DNA of 36,314 nucleotides from Planctomycetaceae bacterium (lineage in GTDB: Bacteria; Planctomycetota; Planctomycetia; Pirellulales; Pirellulaceae), in the NCBI GenBank assembly GCA_015490875.1, contig WFWZ01000199.1:1-36314 (forward strand), given 5' to 3'. The notes under the pieces were generated by a model that was not told where the DNA came from, did not search any database, and saw only the letters and a program-made list of their open reading frames with translations. Position 1 is the stretch's first letter. The number at the start of each line of letters is the position of its first letter. A program made the position numbers and the translations under genes. Below are positions 24,491-32,050 of this stretch, piece after piece.

Positions 24491-25508
24491 ACCACCGAAC
24501 CGCCAGCTCGCAAGCGGCGAAGAGGCTACCCGTCGAAGCTCGATGAGTCCCCGCGAGATCCAGCGCCGGACCGTGGTCGACGGAAGTACGGATGATCGGC
24601 AGCCCGAGGGTCACGTTGACGCCTCGGTCGAATGCCAGTGTCTTCAGCGGAATCAGTCCCTGATCGTGATACATGCAAATGTACGCGTCGGTGCACCGGC
24701 GCCGTTCGAGCAAGAATGCCGTGTCGGGAGGAAGGGGGCCATCGACCGACCATCCCAGCGAACGTGCCGTCTCGATCGCCGGGGAGATGACGCGTTCTTC
24801 TTCCCCGTGTCCGAAACGTCCTTCCTCGCCGGCGTGCGGGTTGAGCCCCAACACGGCCAAACGCGGGGCTCGGCCCAGGAGTTCACTCAAGAAGCGACCC
24901 GTCAAGTCGATCACCTCGACGATTCGGTCCGGCGTGAGCAACCGGCTGACTTCGGCCAGACCCACATGCGTCGTGACAAGCGCACACGTGATTTCGGGGC
25001 TGGTCAGTAACATGGCATGCCGCTCCGCTCCGCACCGCTCCACGAAGAACTCGGTGTGGCCGGGATACTCGATTCCCGCAATCTGCCATGCGTGCTTGTG
25101 GATGGGCCCAGTCACGATCGCGTCGGCGTCGCCCTGCTCGAGCTGTTCCATGGCTGTGACCACATAGCCGAAAGAGGCTCGGCCCGTTTCCGCCGAGATG
25201 ACACCGGGAGCCGGTGGAGCGGCCAGTGTGTGGGGATCCCACCAGCACGAGCCGGGACAGTCTCGAGCTGCTTCTGCTGTCGAGACCATGGGAATGCCTG
25301 CGCGAACAAGCGCACTTCGATCGTCCGGCCCGAGGATCGACGCGGCGAAGTCCCCCACGACCACGAAGCGAGCGTGGGGGAGGGAAACATCCGACCGGTC
25401 GCGCAGTTCGGAATCGCCGGTCGCCTGAGCCAAAAGCAAGTCCAGGCAAAGTTGCGGTCCAACTCCGGCCGGGTCGCCGGTCGTCACGAGGATGCGAGGT
25501 GAGTTCAC
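24420..25508 (-). CDS. pdxA: 4-hydroxythreonine-4-phosphate dehydrogenase PdxA
   Basis: PdxA oxidises 4-phosphohydroxy-L-threonine with NAD in the pyridoxal 5'-phosphate pathway. The 362-residue protein shows all hallmarks: TGDPAGVGPQ at the N-terminus (10-19), TGPIHKHAW (133-141), GHTEFF, and the three metal-binding histidines His181 (TTHVGL), His225 (LNPHAGE) and His281 (YHDQGLIPLK). The C-terminal signature VTLGLPIIRTSVDHGPALDL is intact. It begins with GTG 25508, two nt after the TonB-like stop, so the genes are probably co-transcribed. After residue about 340 there is a Ser/Arg/Pro-rich tail of some 22 residues not typical of PdxA, which is what overlaps the convergent MDR gene. Confidence 0.95.
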   Translation of the reverse strand: MNSPRILVTTGDPAGVGPQLCLDLLLAQATGDSELRDRSDVSLPHARFVVVGDFAASILGPDDRSALVRAGIPMVSTAEAARDCPGSCWWDPHTLAAPPAPGVISAETGRASFGYVVTAMEQLEQGDADAIVTGPIHKHAWQIAGIEYPGHTEFFVERCGAERHAMLLTSPEITCALVTTHVGLAEVSRLLTPDRIVEVIDLTGRFLSELLGRAPRLAVLGLNPHAGEEGRFGHGEEERVISPAIETARSLGWSVDGPLPPDTAFLLERRRCTDAYICMYHDQGLIPLKTLAFDRGVNVTLGLPIIRTSVDHGPALDLAGTHRASTGSLFAACELAVRWFTSRNQSRSSRSDPCPPAVPSRH

Positions 25509-25510
25509 GG

Positions 25511-26275
25511 CTACGACCGAGGTTGCTGGAAAACAACGGGAAGCCGAATCGTCCAGGGTCGATTCCTTCCCACGTCAGTTAGCGGCCGCATGCGCCATCG
25601 ACGAACGGCGGCAGCCGCGGCGCCATCCAGCACCGCATGGCCGCTCGATTCGGCCACTTCCACATCCGTCACCTCCCCATTGACGGCGATCGTCACACGC
25701 AGCACAACGGTGCCGTTCCAACCTTCTGCCAGTGCCGTGGGCGGGTACGACGGAGGTGGACTGAAAACGAACTCGGCGCGGAGCAACGATTCCCTCGAGC
25801 CGACTCGGCGAGGAATCTGAGCGGGCGAGGGTCGAAGCGGAGGCGTCCGAGTGACACGAGTTCGTCTCGGCTCGGGCGGGCGAGTCGCATCGGGATCCGC
25901 AGAGGTCCGCGACGTCGCGGGCGGGACGGTAGAAACGTGATTCACGAGAGGGGAGGACGGAACCGAACGAGGTGTCGTCGGCTCTCGATTGAAACGCTTG
26001 CGTCCGACTTGGATCGATCGAGGCGTCACGATCACGACGGTCTCGGTCTGAGGTTCTTCTCGTGGGGGCTCCAGATGCACCTGAGCCGCTTCAGGTGCCG
26101 GCGCCATGGCGGCTTGGAGCGTCAACGTCTCGCCGTGCAGCAACATCCTGGTTACCGGCGGCCGCAAGGGAATGCGAGCACACCAAGCCACGGCCGCCAG
26201 ATGCAACACGGCAGCCACGCCCAGCGCAAAACGCTGACGCTGCTGAGCCGACCGAGTTGGCCACAAGGAACGCAT
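25511..26275 (-). CDS. TonB-family energy-transducer-like protein
   Basis: The 254-residue protein has a short cytoplasmic N-terminus, a membrane helix (about 16-33, FALGVAAVLHLAAVAWCA), a long Pro/Arg/Thr-rich spacer (about 55-170) and a C-terminal TonB domain (about 172-250) with SYPPTALAEGWNGTVVLRVT, VNGEVTDVEVAESSGH and AVLDGAAAAAVRRWRM. This is the standard TonB layout; the domain would reach outer-membrane receptors. The ATG at 26275 is chosen because it directly precedes the membrane helix; the frame is open further upstream but overlaps the methyltransferase gene. ExbB/ExbD genes are not nearby, so either it uses distant partners or is one of several TonB paralogues. It is followed 2 nt later by pdxA. 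Confidence 0.88.
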   Translation of the reverse strand: MRSLWPTRSAQQRQRFALGVAAVLHLAAVAWCARIPLRPPVTRMLLHGETLTLQAAMAPAPEAAQVHLEPPREEPQTETVVIVTPRSIQVGRKRFNREPTTPRSVPSSPLVNHVSTVPPATSRTSADPDATRPPEPRRTRVTRTPPLRPSPAQIPRRVGSRESLLRAEFVFSPPPSYPPTALAEGWNGTVVLRVTIAVNGEVTDVEVAESSGHAVLDGAAAAAVRRWRMRPLTDVGRNRPWTIRLPVVFQQPRS

Positions 26276-26306
26276 GATTTTATCATCGGCGGCGAACACG
26301 CGACGG

Positions 26307-27098
26307 TCAAGTCGCCGCTTCCTGCCGGCGGAGCACCAATACCGTGTCGGAAATCTCTTCGTCCAACTCGAGTGGCTCGTCGATGTCGTACCAGAAATCG
26401 AAGACATCGACGAGTTCCCACGCTTTTACCGACCGGATCAACCGGCGCAATTGATCGGCTGTGTAGGTGCGCAGGGGAAACGAGTTGACCAACCGGAAAC
26501 TTTCTCGGCGCGTGTGGACGCGCATGCTGATGTCGATCTGCTCGAGCCGCTTTTTCAAATCGAGCGGCTTGGCGCGGAGCGTGACGGTGACGCGTGTCGA
26601 ACCGTGTCGGGCTGTCCAGCGTTCGACACATTCGTTGTCCGCATCGGGGGGAAAGACGTGCAGCCCCAGGATATAGAGTCCACCGGGCCGCACGGCGCGA
26701 GCCACCGCTTCGAGGTGGCTTCGAGCGGCCCGCTCAGTCAACAAGTGGCGCACCGTATTCATCGTGCAGAAGGCCGCGTCGACAGGACGGCGCAGCCGAA
26801 AATCGGTCATATCGGCTTGAAAGACATGAGCGTCCAGACCGCGGCGGCGCAGGCGTCGTCTCAGGTAGGCCAAGGACGGCTCGGAGAGATCGAATGCCTC
26901 GAGGGAATAACCGCGCCGAGCCATCTCCGCGACGAGCCGGCCGCTGCCGCATGCCGGCTCGAGCACCCGGCGGACCGGTCGCCGTGCGTACTTGGAGAAA
27001 GCCGCTTCAAAAAAGTCGGCCTCCCGCTTCGTCTCGTCCCGGAAGGCCAGGTCGTAGTACTGTGGAAAGTCGTACCAGCTCTTCAATACGGTGGACAT
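26307..27098 (-). CDS. class I SAM-dependent methyltransferase
   Basis: The 263-residue cytoplasmic protein has the class I Rossmann methyltransferase pattern: motif I LEPACGSGRL (about 46-55), the acidic end of strand 2 in EAFDLSEP, motif II/III QADMTDFRLRRPVDAAFC, and motif IV-like RPGGLYILGLHVF. N-terminal DFPQYYDLAF resembles methyltransferases that act on small molecules or lipids; the substrate cannot be told from the sequence. It starts at ATG 27098 and is the first gene of a minus-strand run with the TonB-like gene and pdxA (31 nt and 2 nt gaps). The gene is divergent from the UBact gene at 27348, with 249 nt between. Confidence 0.88.
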   Translation of the reverse strand: MSTVLKSWYDFPQYYDLAFRDETKREADFFEAAFSKYARRPVRRVLEPACGSGRLVAEMARRGYSLEAFDLSEPSLAYLRRRLRRRGLDAHVFQADMTDFRLRRPVDAAFCTMNTVRHLLTERAARSHLEAVARAVRPGGLYILGLHVFPPDADNECVERWTARHGSTRVTVTLRAKPLDLKKRLEQIDISMRVHTRRESFRLVNSFPLRTYTADQLRRLIRSVKAWELVDVFDFWYDIDEPLELDEEISDTVLVLRRQEAAT

Positions 27099-27201
27099 GG
27101 TCGGCGATCGCCATCGGTTAACTTGGTAGGGCTGGAGCGGTCATGATGGAAAGGGATTGACTTTAGCGGCCGGATCGGGGCCGCGAAAGTGAGCGAGTTG
27201 C

Positions 27202-27231
27202 TTGCCAAGAGGGTTGAAGGTCGACTAAGAT
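27202..27231 (+). promoter_or_regulatory. candidate sigma-70 promoter of the UBact operon
   Basis: TTGCCA (27202-27207) and TAAGAT (27226-27231) are 18 nt apart, 117 nt before the UBact ATG. A GC-rich inverted repeat (GCGGCC and GGCCGC around 27168-27186) lies upstream and might be an operator or structure. These are pattern matches only. Confidence 0.3.
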
Positions 27232-27347
27232 GGATTCCATCGTTCCACGGTCCACATTGAGAAGACGAGGATCGGTGGGCGAGGCATAGGAGGCAGAGAG
27301 ACCACGGCCTGATGATGTTTCTTCTCGGAGAAAGGGGAGCTGTCCAG

Positions 27348-27512
27348 ATGGCATCACCGAACACGACCACTTCGGATCGCGAGCAACAATCCTCTGTGGC
27401 CGCTCCGTCGACGCGGCCGCTCCAGGAGATCGCCGAGGAAGTTCGGCGGGACAGCGAGCAGCAGGCGGAGTCGTACTTGGAGCGCACCGCCGCACCGTTC
27501 GGCGGCGAATGA
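27348..27512 (+). CDS. UBact / Pup-like prokaryotic ubiquitin-like modifier
   Basis: The 54-residue protein is small, hydrophilic and mostly disordered in appearance: Ser/Thr/Gln-rich N-terminus, then a predicted helix from about PLQEIAEEVRRDSEQQAESY to the end, with the terminus ERTAAPFGGE. Ending with Gly-Gly-Glu is the hallmark of a Pup-type modifier ready for ligation (actinobacterial Pup usually ends in GGQ and needs deamidation). The ATG at 27348 is chosen over ATG 27312 because GGGGAG lies 8 nt before it. A PafA/Dop-family gene starts 15 nt downstream, the expected partner enzyme. Gram-negative UBact modifiers have been described in Planctomycetes and related phyla; assignment rests on terminus, size and neighbour because such short proteins have little alignable signal. 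No proteasome genes are in the window. Confidence 0.85.
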   Translation: MASPNTTTSDREQQSSVAAPSTRPLQEIAEEVRRDSEQQAESYLERTAAPFGGE

Positions 27513-27527
27513 AAGTGAGTCTTCCCC

Positions 27528-29273
27528 GTGCGTTTGCTTGGCCGTCTTTGCGGGCTGGAAACCGAGTTGGCACTGTATGCGGATCCGGCTCGGTTCGGAG
27601 GACGCCAGTGGCGGCGAGTCGCGTATGAGCGTCTCGTGGCGGAGATTTCCCGGTCCACGCCCTGCGCGACGGCATCCGGATGCAAAGAGGGCGTTTTTCT
27701 GGCGAACGGCGGCGCCGTGGCCTTTGAAGGAGAGCGCCTGGCGGCGGGCGCCGGATTGATCGAATTGGCGACCCCCGAGTGTCGCGGGCCTCGAGAACTC
27801 CTGCTCTACCAGCGGGCGATGGAACAGTTGGCTCGCCACGCGGCGCAGCAGATCGGCCTGACTTTCATCAAGAACGACCGCGACGCTCATGATTCGGTCT
27901 ATGGGGCTCAGGAGAATTATGAAGTCCCCGTGGGCGGACCGATCTCGCTTTGGATATGGCGGCTCGGCCTGATCGCCCTCGTCCCGCTGATCCTCCTCTG
28001 CTGGGCTTGCACGCTGCTGACGCTGTTGCTGTTGCTGCTCTACTTTTTGGTCACAGCACTGCTGGTGGCCTCCGTACGCCTTCTGAGTCCCCGTCACGTT
28101 CAACCGACAATGCGTCTTCTATGGGGCGGCGACGTCGTGTCGGAAGACGGAGCCCGGCTGATCCTGCCTGTCTGGCTCGAGTCCTTATTGATTCGGCTGT
28201 CGTCGCTGTACAGTCTGCCGGTGGCCGTTGCGTTGTGGGGACTCGTTCGGATCGCCGTCTTCCGTCGCACTCGGCGGTTGCTGACGCCCTTTTTAATATC
28301 TCGCCCTATTCTGGTCGGAGCGGGAATGGTCGATCGACGCGGTCGGTTTCTTCTCGCTGACAAGGCACCGGCGATCAACTGCCTGCTTGGCTTTAGCGCC
28401 TTCCTCGGAGCTCGCCCTGTCTTTGCGATCGGCAATTTCTTCAAGGCAGTCTGCATCGATTCGTTTACGAGTTGGCGCACCTTCGCACGTCTCTTCCGTC
28501 CTCGGCAGCGCCTCCAACTGGCGATCGGCGATGCCAACATGTGCGAGTCGGCGGAGTTCCTGAAGATCGGTTCTACCCTGTTGGTGCTCGATGCCATCGA
28601 AGCTGGCTACCTCGAGGATGCTCCTCAGTTCGCTCGTCCCGTCCAAGCGCTGCAGACGTTCGTGGGCGATCCGACACTGACGGCAGCCGTGAGGGATCGT
28701 CGCGGCCGTCTTTGGACGGCCGTCGAAATCCAACGCTACTATTTGTCCGTGTGTCACAGGTTTGTCCGCGATCAGGCGGACGGCGTTTCGGATGAAGTGG
28801 AAGAGGTGCTCAGCGTTTGGGAAGACGCCTTGCAGGCGTTGGAAAACGCCTCGGAAGATCCAGCTGGCACCGACCTACTGGTCGGAACGCTCGATTGGCC
28901 CACAAAGCGATATCTGGTCGACCAGGTGGGCCCCGGCGGGCGCTGGGAAGTGAAGAAGAAGATCGACATCCGGTATCACGAGCTCTCGGAAGATGGCTAT
29001 TACGAGACGATTCGCGATGTCGGGTTGGCTCCGAGACTGGTAGATGAAACTTCGCTCGAGCGAGCCATGCGGTGGCCGCCTTCGGAAACTCCGGCAGCGC
29101 GCCGCGGCCGAGCCATCCGCGAGTTCACCGGTGGAGAGATGACGGTCGTCGTGGGATGGCACGACATGGTGGTACGGAATCGAAAAGGCAAGCGCCGCTT
29201 GAGCCTAGAAACGCACGGCGCTGGCATCCCCGCGCCCCACACCTCCCTGCGTTCACGACGTCCGCACCTCTGA
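27528..29273 (+). CDS. PafA/Dop-family Pup (UBact) ligase/deamidase-like enzyme with membrane-spanning insert
   Basis: The 581-residue protein aligns along its length with PafA (Pup ligase) and Dop (deamidase/depupylase), carboxylate-amine ligase relatives. Matching blocks are GLETEL (9-14, ATP/Mg glutamate), ANGGAVAFEG...ELATPEC (59-84), KNDRDAHDSVYGAQENY (115-131), LLTPFLISRPILVGAG (251-266), LAIGDANMCES (331-341), VEIQRYYLSVCHRF, LDWPTKRYL and RYHELSEDGYYE. Family proteins have about 14 residues between ENY and LLPFL; here there are about 120, holding a very hydrophobic double segment (about 141-183) and possibly a third (222-245). The position of the usual catalytic Asp is not Asp: it aligns with Glu67 or Ala73 depending on the gap. 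The gene starts with GTG 27528. Ligase versus deamidase cannot be decided. Confidence 0.88.
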   Translation: MRLLGRLCGLETELALYADPARFGGRQWRRVAYERLVAEISRSTPCATASGCKEGVFLANGGAVAFEGERLAAGAGLIELATPECRGPRELLLYQRAMEQLARHAAQQIGLTFIKNDRDAHDSVYGAQENYEVPVGGPISLWIWRLGLIALVPLILLCWACTLLTLLLLLLYFLVTALLVASVRLLSPRHVQPTMRLLWGGDVVSEDGARLILPVWLESLLIRLSSLYSLPVAVALWGLVRIAVFRRTRRLLTPFLISRPILVGAGMVDRRGRFLLADKAPAINCLLGFSAFLGARPVFAIGNFFKAVCIDSFTSWRTFARLFRPRQRLQLAIGDANMCESAEFLKIGSTLLVLDAIEAGYLEDAPQFARPVQALQTFVGDPTLTAAVRDRRGRLWTAVEIQRYYLSVCHRFVRDQADGVSDEVEEVLSVWEDALQALENASEDPAGTDLLVGTLDWPTKRYLVDQVGPGGRWEVKKKIDIRYHELSEDGYYETIRDVGLAPRLVDETSLERAMRWPPSETPAARRGRAIREFTGGEMTVVVGWHDMVVRNRKGKRRLSLETHGAGIPAPHTSLRSRRPHL

Positions 29274-29284
29274 CTCAAGAGCCA

Positions 29285-29797
29285 TCAACTCACCATTTTC
29301 GAACGGCCGCCGGAAGAACCGACGGCGGCCGGTGCGGGGCGAGTCGATTTGCGCAGGGGCTGGGCGCGAGCCACCAATGTGCGGAAGATGCCCGCTTGAA
29401 CGATCTCACCACGTTGGTTCACTAGTTCGCGCCGCCAGTGCACCTGCCCCCCTCGGCGCCCCGATTCCCGCAATTCGACCACCTCAGTCACCACGTGAAG
29501 CGTGTCGCCGATAAAGACCGGCCTGAGGAAACGCCACTCGTCGATCCCCAGAAATGCCAACGTGTCTACAAGGGGACTGTGACTGCCCAGACCGGCAACC
29601 CACGCTAGTCCCAGCAGGCCATGCGCCACGGGCCGGCCGAACGGCGTCTGAGCGGCAAACTCGTGGTCGACATGCAGCCGATTGAAGTCGCCCGTCATAC
29701 AGGCGAAGTTCACAACGTCCGTTTCCGTGACGGTCCGAGTCGGACTGGTCCATCGGTCGCCGACATGAATCTGCTCGAACTTGAGAGCACTTTCCAC
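29285..29797 (-). CDS. MaoC-like (R)-hydratase family protein
   Basis: The 170-residue protein has the hot-dog fold hydratase-2 motif: FACMTGDFNRLHVDHEFA supplies the catalytic Asp and His pair, followed by FGRPVAHGLLGLAWVAGLG. Related enzymes hydrate trans-2-enoyl-CoA, or act on other thioesters in fatty-acid or polyhydroxyalkanoate metabolism. GTG 29797 is chosen because GAGGAGG lies 8 nt upstream; an upstream in-frame start at 29896 would add 33 poorly conserved residues. A short inverted repeat covers the Shine-Dalgarno site and might modulate translation. The C-terminus has a Pro/Ala/Ser tail. The gene converges on the PafA/Dop-like gene with an 11-nt gap and is 291 nt downstream of the TrmH-like gene on the same strand. 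Confidence 0.88.
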   Translation of the reverse strand: MESALKFEQIHVGDRWTSPTRTVTETDVVNFACMTGDFNRLHVDHEFAAQTPFGRPVAHGLLGLAWVAGLGSHSPLVDTLAFLGIDEWRFLRPVFIGDTLHVVTEVVELRESGRRGGQVHWRRELVNQRGEIVQAGIFRTLVARAQPLRKSTRPAPAAVGSSGGRSKMVS

Positions 29798-29805
29798 CGA
29801 GGAGT

Positions 29806-29812
29806 CCTCCTC
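29806..29812 (-). promoter_or_regulatory. strong ribosome-binding site inside an inverted repeat
   Basis: GAGGAGG (minus strand) is 8 nt before GTG 29797 and decides the MaoC start. GAGGA-GGAC-TCCTC (29812-29799) could fold into a 5-bp hairpin that hides the site. Confidence 0.5.
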
Positions 29813-30088
29813 ACAGCCGAAGTCAGGTTCCCACGGCCAGTCGCCTACGCAGTCTCCGAGCGGGAACGCCTCGCCTATTCGAAGCAACCGTCGCAAGACG
29901 CCCGGGCGCCGCTCCTATCCGAGGACAGCGCAGCGACGAGTCTTACCGCAAGCCCCAAGAGTACCCGATACACACGCCCCTTCCAACAGAGTTCTTCGGC
30001 TCACAGGGGCTCAAGCGAAAAACCTTGTCGAAGACTCGGTGTTGCAACCGTTACATCTTTCCCAGATTACCACTCTCGTGCCCGTCCT

Positions 30089-30922
30089 TCAGCTTCCACG
30101 GGACTCCTGTCGCTCTTTCACAGACCGTTGCCGCAAGACCTCGTAGAAGATCACGGCGGCTGTGGCCGACACGTTGAGACTGTCGGCAATCCCGAACATG
30201 GGCAACCGGACACTCCGCTCGCCGAGAGACCGCCATTGATCGTCGAGTCCTGCCGCTTCACTCCCGAGCACCACAGCGGTGGGGCGGGTGAGATCGACCT
30301 CGTAGTACAAATCGGTCGCGTCAACGCGCGTGGCGACTAACTGCAAGCCGAGCTGCCGTACCCAGGCCGCCACCTCTTCCCTGGTGGTGATACAGTGAGG
30401 GACGGTAAAGACCGTCCCCATGCTGGCACGAATGACATTGGGATTGCTCACATCCGTGACAGGGTCGACTAAGATGATGGCGGCGATGCCGGCTCCGTCG
30501 GCGCTGCGAAAGATCGCACCGAGATTGCCAGGTTTTTCGACTCGCTCCACGATCGCTACGCAAGGATTCTCGGGGAGAACCAACTCATGGAGCTTCGTTT
30601 CGGGCATCGAAACGACGGCAACGCAACCATCTTGGCGATCACCATAGGTCAGCGGTTGCAAGAGCGATTCCGGTACGGTGAAGACATGCGTTCCCGATTC
30701 GCATAGCTGTTTCAGCCACGAAGCATCGAAATGGTTCCAGGCTTCCTCGGCCACCCACAGCTCGTGCATCGGGATCGCCGCCTCGGCCGCTCGAGCAATC
30801 TCACGGCGGCCGTACACCAGCGTCCGACCACTCGCCTTGCGAGCTCGACGCGTCTGCAACCGCGACAGCTGCTTCAGACGCGGATTTCTGGCACTGCGAA
30901 TCGATGTGGGAAACGAAGCCAT
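30089..30922 (-). CDS. TrmH/SpoU-family RNA 2'-O-methyltransferase
   Basis: The 277-residue protein has the deep-trefoil-knot SPOUT motifs: VERVEKPGNLGAIFRSADGAG (motif 1, with the conserved Arg), VVLGSEAAGLDD (motif 2) and LPMFGIADSLNVSATAAVIF (motif 3). The N-terminal half (NPRLKQLSRLQTRRARKASG and the substrate-binding region after it) resembles the L30e-like RNA-binding domain of 23S rRNA methyltransferases such as RlmB. The target nucleotide is not known. ATG 30922 is used; an in-frame ATG at 31021 would extend it into the upstream RlmI-like gene. It is 25 nt downstream of that gene on the same strand, so two rRNA methyltransferase genes appear co-transcribed. Confidence 0.9.
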   Translation of the reverse strand: MASFPTSIRSARNPRLKQLSRLQTRRARKASGRTLVYGRREIARAAEAAIPMHELWVAEEAWNHFDASWLKQLCESGTHVFTVPESLLQPLTYGDRQDGCVAVVSMPETKLHELVLPENPCVAIVERVEKPGNLGAIFRSADGAGIAAIILVDPVTDVSNPNVIRASMGTVFTVPHCITTREEVAAWVRQLGLQLVATRVDATDLYYEVDLTRPTAVVLGSEAAGLDDQWRSLGERSVRLPMFGIADSLNVSATAAVIFYEVLRQRSVKERQESRGS

Positions 30923-30947
30923 GACGGTTGATCCGTTTAGAGGAACA

Positions 30948-31799
30948 TCAGGAGGACAGCCTGGCGACAACTCCCGAAGGGAGCGTCCGGCCATCTCGAG
31001 TGACAAGTTCGAGTCGCTCATATTCGACCCTTCCCTTCCATGAAAACTCGGCGGTTTCTCGGAGGTAGCGTCTCAAAGCGGCCGGTCCCCAGTCACGCAC
31101 ATGGCAACTCAGGAGCAGGAATCCGGCGGTGTTATGGAGCAACTCTAAGCAAAGGCCGAGAAGCTGGGGAAGGTCCCGTTCGAGTCGCCATGAGCGGCGG
31201 CCGCCGCCGTGGCCATAGGCCGGCGGGTCCAAGATCACGCCGTGGTAACTCCGGCCACGGCGGATTTCCCGCTGAGCGAACCGCACCGCATCGTCGACGA
31301 TCCACCGTACGGGACGATCCTCGAGTGACGAAAGTGCGGCGTTGCGCCGTGCTTTCTTCACGATCGACGCGGAGGCATCGACGTGCGTGACCTCGGCTCC
31401 CGCACTCGCCGCCGCCAGCGTGGCTCCGCCCGTGTAGGCGAAGAGATTCAAGACTCTGCACGGACGTTCCCGCTGCTGCACCTGATGGGTCAGCCATTCC
31501 CAGTTCACAGCCTGTTCGGGAAAGACGCCAATGTGTCCGTAAGGATTGCACGCAAGTTCGAAGTGGACATCGCGCCACCGGAGGACCCAAGGCTCATCGA
31601 ACGATCGCAACTGCTGCCAATCGGCGGGGCGCCCGAGAGCGTGGCCTTGGAAGCGGGCATCTGCGGCGGACCACCTCTTTGGCTGGCGGCGCGCCCCGCG
31701 AGCCACGGGAGCCGGGCGATCGAGGACGAACGAACCGAACCGTTCCAGCTTTCGCCCCTCGCCGAAATCGAGCAGTTCGTACTGATCCGGCTCCCACAT
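30948..31799 (-). CDS. RlmI/RlmK-type SAM-dependent RNA methyltransferase
   Basis: The 283-residue class I methyltransferase has motif I VLNLFAYTGGATLAAASAGA, motif II VTHVDASASIVKKARRNAAL, and the catalytic-loop motif LDPPAYGHGG typical of RlmI/RlmK-like rRNA cytosine and guanine methyltransferases. The PUA domain of RlmI proper is missing, so it is a short form. ATG 31799 is chosen because it is preceded by GGGAG and is the first conserved methionine (MWEPDQYELLDFGEG); a longer frame to 31862 exists. It is followed by the TrmH-like gene 25 nt downstream, and diverges from the gene at 32051 with 251 nt between. Substrate and modified base are not proven. Confidence 0.88.
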   Translation of the reverse strand: MWEPDQYELLDFGEGRKLERFGSFVLDRPAPVARGARRQPKRWSAADARFQGHALGRPADWQQLRSFDEPWVLRWRDVHFELACNPYGHIGVFPEQAVNWEWLTHQVQQRERPCRVLNLFAYTGGATLAAASAGAEVTHVDASASIVKKARRNAALSSLEDRPVRWIVDDAVRFAQREIRRGRSYHGVILDPPAYGHGGGRRSWRLERDLPQLLGLCLELLHNTAGFLLLSCHVRDWGPAALRRYLRETAEFSWKGRVEYERLELVTRDGRTLPSGVVARLSS

Positions 31800-31938
31800 T
31801 CTGTCACCGCTCCCGATCTTCGTCACCTGCCTCAAGCTCAAGGTCTTGGTTGCAGTTTTCAACCCACGTCTCGAGCTCTTTCACAACTCGAGCTAGCCAT
31901 TCTAGGCCCCACGCCAACTCAACGCATGCGGACCGACC

Positions 31939-31968
31939 TTGGGATCGAAGGTGGACTCCTGCTATGAT
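31939..31968 (+). promoter_or_regulatory. candidate promoter of the 332-residue conserved gene
   Basis: TTGGGA (31939-31944) and TATGAT (31963-31968) are 18 nt apart, with TGC before the -10 giving an extended -10. It is 82 nt before the ATG at 32051. Confidence 0.45.
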
Positions 31969-32050
31969 GCCACTCTCAGTTACCAAGGATGCCACAGTGA
32001 GGGGCTCGCTCCCGAGCCTCCCCACCGGCTGCCAGGGAGGGTTGTGCCAG

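Noticed and set aside
29798..30088. 291-nt gap between MaoC and the TrmH-like gene considered as a possible RNA gene
   Set aside because: It has no tRNA-like arms, no conserved RNA motif I recognise, and no supported reading frame.
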